A stretch of 64,000 nucleotides of DNA. Origin: Nematopogon swammerdamellus (taxonomy: Eukaryota > Arthropoda > Insecta > Lepidoptera > Adelidae). The notes under the pieces are model-generated. The model made no database searches. It was not told the origin of the DNA and saw nothing but the letters and a program-made list of their open reading frames with translations. The position numbers and the translations under genes were made by a program. Of the stretch, positions 43,001-52,000 are shown piece after piece (the stretch's first letter is position 1; every line of letters starts with the position of its first letter). The stretch lies in NCBI GenBank assembly GCA_946902875.1, contig OX336338.1, positions 6,501,971-6,565,970 of the forward strand, written 5' to 3'.

Positions 43001-46000
43001 ATGTCCATGGACGTCGTTTGACACCTTATGGGTGGCTCGGTGCAAAACAATAACAACATCAACTAGAACACAATCTCTACTAAAGCTACTCAATCTCTGC
43101 CTCACAGTTATTAAAGACGAACGTCTTAAATCAGAGGTAAGCCAGTAATGACGCACGGAGCTGAAACGTAGACCCTGACCGTGGACCTGAACCACAAATG
43201 TTAAGTCGCTCAGCGAGCTATGGACGGAGCGATACTCGGCATTTCATTGATTGATAAAATCCGTAATGACGAAATACGAATATGAAAGGACCAAGGTAGT
43301 AGACATTGCTAAGAAAATTTGCAAGCTGAAGGCAGTGGGCTGGGGTAGACGGGCGCTCGAATGGAGGTCACATTTTTTTTTATGGAATATGACACAGTTG
43401 GCTACATCACCTACAACATCCGTGATGTCAGCCCATAACACCGGGTGAACTAGGTGCAATGTCAGTGCTTTCCTTCGGTCGTGCCGGCTACACTGAACTG
43501 GACGGAAAACACAAACTATTTACATAGCCGTTTCATTCTAACGTTGAACCCTACCACCTAGTAATGTAAGAAGGGAAGGGATCTACAGTTTTACGTGGAA
43601 TCCGAACCACGGTCAGCGTCCAACGGTCGAGCGGTCACCCATCCAAGTACTGACCAGCCCTGCGTTGCTTAACCATCAATAGCGACAGTCGACTGTCTGC
43701 ACCACTGAGCTATCGAGGCTGACAGAATACAATCAAACGTAGCGTTGGATGCCCCCACCTCGCTCGATGGACTGACAACCTATAAAAGGTAGCCGGGAGT
43801 GGATGGATGAGAAGAGCGGAAGACCGCGTGCGGTGGTGTGCCTTGCACAATGCCTATGTCCAGCAGTCGACCGATACGGGCTGATGATGAGGCACACAGC
43901 TACAACCACTGGCGGCTGGTCCTAAAGTGCGCTCGTGCGCCGCACTACCATACCACGAGAAGTCTTCACTTCACTCAAAATAAATAATGTCTTACAACAT
44001 ACCTACATTAAAACCATAATGATCGTACTCCAAATAAATACGAATGTGAATTCGACCTTATTTTATAGATCACAAGGCACTTTTTTGCGTTTAAACGCGC
44101 ACCTCGTGCGGAATCGAGTAACGCACGCGGGTCTCCCATGCTGAATGTATGGGGATCGGCAAAACACCGCTGGCGCGTGAGACAAAAGATACTTCATAGA
44201 AACGTATGGGCCGAAATGGAGTTCTGCGTGCGCCGCACGAGCGCCAAACACGGACGCTATATCGTGAATTGCCGCGCGTGCGACACGTCGCGAGCGATTC
44301 GTTTTGCACGAGTCCGTCTACCTAGAGCCAGCGCGCTGTCATGTGATGTCATATACCCGTTAGCGCGCGAATATTTAAAATGGGATGTGGTTAGGTTTTG
44401 TGCTTTCTGTCACGCGATACTGTGAATTAAGTGGTGCCAATATTTGCCTAAGCGTTGGTTAAAGGTAAGGCTTTACAATCAGGTGATCCCGGGTTCAATT
44501 CCTACTTTTGAAATGCTTTTATTTTTATATATTTTTTGAAGTATTTTTGGGACATTATACTAGTGTTTTCTTTTTGAAAGCTGCAGTAGTGTTGTGATGT
44601 ATGGGTGTGTTCATAAAGGTACTAAAAATTAGTTAAAGACTTGTTTGGATTTTTTTTCTTGTTTGTTGCAACTCATTGACTATCTTAAGAATATTCATAC
44701 GAGGTACGTACAAAATAAAACGCAGGCGTTTAAAAAATTCGGAAGTCCCGATCTTAAAATAACATAACGGGAATGTGTTGGAAAATTTGATATTTAAGTA
44801 CCTAGATAGATACTTAGCGCACTACCGGTCACTGAAGTCACCAGCCGCCACTGGCTACAACCGTTGCATATTATTAAATAGTTTTAATGAGTTGCACAAC
44901 TTACTGGTGCATGCTGCTTTTGTAGCTTCTCTTCCAGCTTCAACTTTAATTCGTATTCCTCTTTGTCATGTTGGCTCATGTTTCCCATTTTCTGATGTTT
45001 TTCGAATTCCTTTTGCATTTCATACTCCTGTAAGAACAAATAAAACAAAATTCATGTAATAATTTATAACAATTCATTATGTATACTGACAGGGTTGGCG
45101 TCAACTGCAACATCCGTGATGTCAGCCCATAACATTTTAGTGAACTAGATGCCGTATTAGTGCTTCTCACAGGGATTTCTTCTAGTCAACCTTTGGAGTG
45201 TGGGAAGACCACCCACCAGGTGGGACGATGACATCAAGTCTGCCGGCGGAAAGCAGTCGTTCCGTACCGCTGAAGGCCGGGAGGACTGGAGGAACACTGG
45301 AAAGGCCTATGTCCAGCAGTGCCTGACTGACTGACTCTTTGGATGTTTGAGTCTTATATAATAGTTATATAAGATAGGTAGCAGCAAAAAACTTGAGTGT
45401 GGGAATGTAAAATATTATGAATATAATTATAATACTATGTAAATATAATTACCATGTACTAGTTAATTAAAATGTATACATGAGCACATATCAATTACAG
45501 TTTATATAATATATAATACCTAAATATATACATACATACTTGTACATTCAGGTTTAAAATATATTTTTTTAGCTATTGACTTCACACTCATGGAGACAGT
45601 AGGTACCTTGAACTCTTCTCTTCGCTTTTGGTCTGCCTCCGCGAGGTCCATAGTTGTCTTCTTGATGAGCCGCTTCAAATCTTCTATCTCGAAGGTGTGC
45701 GGGTTCTCGTGGTCCAGGTGGTTCGAGGATTGTTGCACTTTGGACAAGTTCGTATCAATGTTGTTTGTCAGTTCATACTCCTGCAATTACAAGAAAAAAT
45801 TTCTTGCTATAAATAAAATAAATGAAAAGAAGTGCAGTGCTACAAAAACGATAAAAATTTTACTAAAACGATAAAATATATCGCCATTTATAGGACAGGC
45901 AATGCGTACGACATAAGAGTACGTCCGTACTCTTATGTCCTCTTTTTTTTTATTTCGTCCCAACTGGGTGGCTCTGCCCGAGGTTGAAGCCTCAGGCGCA

Positions 46001-49000
46001 GCCAAGTTCACCGCCGAGGACGTGCCATTCCGGCTTGGAGGCAGACTAATGCCCCTGGGGAAAGGCTATTAACCCGCGATTTGAAGATGCGTGGATTGTA
46101 GGAGTGGGGAAAGATATTCCCTGGGAGCCCGTTCCACACCTTTGCTGCAGTGCGGCACAAGAACGATTTAGAGATTTAATCCTTGTCTAAAAGCTGATGT
46201 TTCTTATTTCAAATAAGTAAGTAACCAGTAAATTTATTTATGCTCATCTTAACACTTGAGTGCACTTGCATTTTTGCGCGTCTCTTTATCATTTATTGAC
46301 AATTCCGCGTGCCCCTAGCCTTGGAAACAAAATTAAGCAACGGGTTAAAGTGGCGCCAAGCGACAGCATGGGTCCATGCTTCCGTAATTTTCCGCCAAAG
46401 TCAGTGTTCTACTATAGTAGTACAAGAAAGTCGAATCACTCCACAAAAAAAAAAAATTGTAAACATATCCTCAAGTGGATCTGGCTCGTAGTTCACTGGT
46501 GCGGTCGGTCGACTGTTGTTAAGCAACCCTGAGCGCGGTCAGTACTTGGATGGGTGACCGCTTGACCGTTGGATGCTGACCGTGGTTCGGATTACACGTA
46601 AAACTGTAGGTCCCTTCCCTTCTTACCTAACTAGGTGGTAGGGTTTAACCCGCCCGGGTTGATACCACCGCACTGAATGTGAAACGTCGGTCGAAACGGC
46701 TATGTAAATAGTTCATGTTTTCCGTCCAGCTCAGTGTAGCCGACATGAAATGAAGGGAAGCACTGACATGGCACCCAGTTCACCCGGTGTTATGGGCTGA
46801 CATCACGGATGTTGTAGGTGCATATCACCTACAACAGCCAACCGTGTCATCATCATCATCAGCCTGTATCGGTCCACTGCTGGACATAGGCATCTCGCAA
46901 GGCACGCCACCACACGCGGTCTTCCGCTCTTCTCATCCATCCACTCCCGGCTACCTCTTTTAGGTCATCTGTCCACCCAGCCGGGGGGTGTCCCACGCTA
47001 CGTTTGCTTGTACGTGGCCTCCATTCGAGCACCCGTCTACCCCATCGGTTGTCGGGTCTGCGACAGATGTGCCCAGCCCACTGCCACTTGTTTATTTACT
47101 TAGCAATGTCGACTACCTTAGTTCTTTGACGTATCACGTCGTTACGGATTTTATCGGTCAAAGAACAATCCATAAAAAAAAAATCACTTTGGAATCAAAT
47201 TATAATAAAGTAGGTGTATGCATACCATTGTAGCCAGATGACGCAATCGTTGCATTTCACGCCGTTTTATCTCGTCCAATTGAGTTCTCACATTGTGATT
47301 GACGAAGTCTAGCTGGTCTGCTATTTTGCCAGTCTGTAACATTATTTTATTGTCATATTAATAATACTTGTACCGTATGGGGCCGCGTGGGGCCGGTACT
47401 CTAAAAGAATAGCCCCACTGCATCTCTCCCCGTGTATGTCGTAAAAGGCGACTAAGGGCGGCGGTCCGCAGACACCCCGGTCGACTTGTGGCTTTCATGG
47501 AAGACATAGGCTGACTGGGGTAGCTGGAGATTGCGGGGTTTTGCACGAAGGTCCCCAACCAAGCGGGATTAGTTTGCAGGCCTAGAGCCAACCCCAAACC
47601 AAACAACAACAACAACAACAACCGTGTGGGGCCGATACTTTAAAAGAATAGCCCCACTGCATCTCTCCCCGTGTATGTCGTAAAAGGCGACCAAGGGATA
47701 TGACTCCCTTCTTATATTACTAGGTGGTAGGGTTTAACCCGCCCGGGTTGGTGCCACCGCACTGAATGAAAGGTCGGTCGAAACGGCTACGTAGATAGTT
47801 TGTGTTTTCCGTTCAGTTCAGTGTAGCCGGCACGACCGAAGGGAAGCACTGACGTGGCACCAATTTCACCCGGTGTTATGGGCTGACATCACGGGTGTTG
47901 TAGGTGAAGTAGCCAACCGTGTCAGTTTCCATAAAAAAAAAATAGTTCCAAAAAAAAAGTAATTGTTGCTGTGCTGCAGGCACACTTGTAAATTACAGCG
48001 CAACACCGACCACCATGTTTAGCCAAGTATTCCGACAAGACGACAAGATAACTATCAAGCAGCAAGTAAGGTACGAAGACCCACCTGCTGCATGACTCGG
48101 TGGAAGGATCGTTCCGAAGTGAGAGGCGGCTATCCTGTCGCCCTTTAAGGGCGACTGGCGGCTGGCCGTGTAACGTAAATCAATAGCTATATGAATATCC
48201 TTATAACTCGAGAAAAACTTTATCGATTTACATACGGTTTTCACTGTTACATTCTGTCACTTGTTGTGGTGGCCGGTAATTTACCAGAGTTCATGCAGCA
48301 GAACACCGATTACTCTGCTTACCCCGATTGTCGGGGCAGCATATGATATATATGTATGTATTCTGTCATTTCTCAAGATTGTTTTATGCTATGAATCATA
48401 ACGACACGTCATCGACGGCCTGAGCTGTGAGCAAAGTCACGCGAAGCGAAGCAGAAAGTAAATAGCTATACTGACCGCCAACGCTCCTGGCCCACGGGGT
48501 AATAAAACTATAATTAGGCGCTAGGGTTGTGCACATTCCGAATGAATTGTCGATAATTTGAGTAGGTAACTACTAATGAATTGAGAATTACAAAGAAAGA
48601 TTAGTGTAAATAGTTCAAAGAATCGGATATAACTCACACATGTTTGCATTTTATAATATGCAAAACAAGTGTGAGTCATCCTCTATTCTTTGAATTATTT
48701 ACAATAATCTTGCAATTATTAGCATTATTGTTCTTTCTTCTTTTTAAATACGAATTTCACGCGAGCGAAGCCGCAGGCAAAAGCTAGTAACGAAATAAAA
48801 GACAAAATGACTTACCCGTATGTCCGATTCTTCAGCCTTTTCCAATTTCTGTCGAAAATCTGCATCACTCTCCAATGCTTGCACTACCTCCTTCAAATAG
48901 TGATGATATTTCAAGTATTCTTCCTGTAAATAACAATAATAGGTATACGGAATATTGCTACGTGATATGGTGCGAAACGAGACAATCCATCGACATACCA

Positions 49001-52000
49001 AAGTACTCGATATTGGACACCGGGTGTCTAAGCACTTGTGGCAGTGGGCTGGGCACGTGAGCAGAAAAGAAGACGACCATTGGATTAACAAAGTCCTACA
49101 CCGGCGGTCGTGAACGGGAAAACTGATTGTGGGAAGACCACACGCCATGTGGGACGACATCAAGTATGTCGGCGGAGAGCAGTGGTTCCGTAACGCTGAA
49201 GGCTGTACGACCACTTTCGCGACTTGGGCTCTTTGATTATAGAGCTTAAGAAAAAGGCTATAAAATTCTGAGCTATTAACTGTCTTCTACAAGCTTGCCA
49301 CCCGTGACGTCACGTCAGCAAGGTCTGTTCGGAAAATTCGGAACAAACTATTTACTTAGGGTAATTTAAATTAGAAAAAGTAATTTTTAATTCAGATTTG
49401 TTTCTTTAAAATTATACTTACATGTGTAGATAGGTATATATGGAAAAACAACAATTTAAAAAAATATTTTATTTTTGACAGAACAATGTGAATTTTTTTT
49501 TTTCACTTCAGACAAAATAATAATATACCTAGCTGCAGGAGGAGCGCGCAGTCTAAACATAATCTGGTAGGTACCTAGATACATGCCTACTTGTTTTTGT
49601 CCTTTAGTAAATCAAGCGAAATAATAAAATTTCATTCCGCTTTCAAATAAGTCATAAAAATGGGCTGGAGAGTAATTTGTTTTATGACAGCTAGGTGTGC
49701 ACTGTGAAGTGAACACAATGAGGTGAAATAATTTAAACAAAAAACGAAACTCATATCTAGGTAGGTATGTAAGTAAACAATAAATCAAATGGATATGACG
49801 CGACTGATAAGTAATACCGAGGTACCGTGTGGGGCCGGTACTGTACCGTGTGGTGCCGGTACTGTACCGTGTGGGGCCGGTACTTTAAAAGAATAGCCTC
49901 ACTGCATCTCTCCCCGTGTATGTCGTAAAAGGCGACTAAGGGATATGACTCCCTTCTTATATTACTAGGTGGTAGGGTTTAACCCGCCCGGGTTGGCACC
50001 ACCGTACTGAATGAAACGTCGGTCGAAACGGCTATGTAAATAGTTTGTGTTTTCCGTCCAGTTCAGTGTAGCCGGCACGAACAAAGGGGGAAGCACTGAC
50101 ATAGCATCTAGTTCACCCGGTGTTATGGGCTGACATCACGGACGTTGTAGGTGACGTAGCCAACCGTGTCAGTTTCGATAAAAAAAAAAATAATTGTTTG
50201 GCGAGATAAAAAAAGTCGGCAAGTGCGAGTTGGGCTCACGCACCGAGGGTTCCGTATCATCAGCATCATTCAATATATTTGTATTATGTAGGTATGTACA
50301 AAAACAATTGTTTTGGAAAATCACGAAGGCCTAAATAAACACTACAGCAATGGTTTGACTGTGCGGCATTCGTGAAGTTATACAAAAATATATTTCTTAT
50401 ATTATGACTATGACATAACGACATAATATCTAAAATTTTCGGATTTTTTCTTTACTTGTGATGTGAGACCATGCTTCTTGCCAAATTTCATTACTCCAGG
50501 TCAACGTAAGTACCCTATAGGTTTTGATTTCATTTGAATGAGTTTGCAAGTATTAAAATTTGCCATAAATAGCCGTATGTTTTGATTATATTGATTTAGA
50601 AGCTTTCATTTTATATAACTCGAAGGGATCGCAGACATTAGTATTCCATATTAATTTCAATTTGATATCTTGACTCGTTACTGAGAAAAAGGGTCTTGAC
50701 TTGCCACACAAAACAATCAATTTTTTTTTTATATCATAACTACAAGTTTACAATTTTAGGATTTTTTCCTTTACGTGTGCTATGAGACCTTGCTTATTAC
50801 CAAATTTTATGACTCTAGGTTGACGGGAAATACCCTATAGGTTTTGATTTGTTTGGAGTGAGTTTGCGAGTATGAAATCTGACATAGATGGCCGTATCTT
50901 TTGATTTCGTTGATTTAGAAGCTTGCATTTTCTATACCGTAAAGAGATCGTAGCTCTTAGTATTTCGTATTAATTTCAATTTGTTATCTTGGTCCGTTCC
51001 TGAGAAAGGGGGTCCTTGAGATACAAAACAATATATTTTTTTTTAATGTCAATAACTACAATTTTACAATTTTCGGATTTTTTCCTTTACTTGTGCTGTA
51101 AGACCTTGCTTCTTACCAAATTTTATGATTCTATGTTAACGGGAAATACCCTATAGGTTTTGATTTGTTTTGAGTGAGTTTGCGAGTATGAAATATGACA
51201 TAGATGGCCGTATCTTTTGATTGCGTTGATTTAGAAGCTTGCATTTTCTATACCGTAAAGAGATCGTAGCTCTTAGTATTTCGTATTAATTTCAATTTGT
51301 TATCTTGGTCCGTTCCTGAGAAAGGGGGTCCTTGAGATACAAAACAATATATTTTTTTTTAATGTCAATAACTACAATTTTACAATTTTCGGATTTTTTA
51401 CTTTACTTGTGCTGTAAGACCTTGCTTCTTACCAAATTTTATGATTCTATGTTAACGGGAAATACCCTATAGGTTTTGATTTGTTTTGAGTGAGTTTGCG
51501 AGTATGAAATATGACATAGATGGCCGTATCTTTTGATTGCGTTGATTTAGAAGCTTGCATTTTCTATACCGCAAAGAGATCGTAGCTCTTAGTATTTCGT
51601 ATTAATTTCAATTTGTTATCTTGGTCCGTTCCTGAGAAAGGGGGTCCTTGAGATACAAAACAATATATTTTTTTTTAATGTCAATAACTACAATTTTACA
51701 ATTTTCGGATTTTTTCCTTTACTTGTGCTGTAAGACCTTGCTTCTTACCAAATTTTATGATTCTATGTTAACGGGAAATACCCTATAGGTTTTGATTTGT
51801 TTTGAGTGAGTTTGCGAGTATGAAATATGACATTATTTTTTTTTAATGTCAATAACTACAATTTTACAATTTTCGGATTTTTTCCTTTACTTGTGCTGTA
51901 AGACCTTGCTTCTTACCAAATTTTATGATTCTATGTTAACGGGAAATACCCTATAGGTTTTGATTTGTTTTGAGTGAGTTTGCGAGTATGAAATATGACA

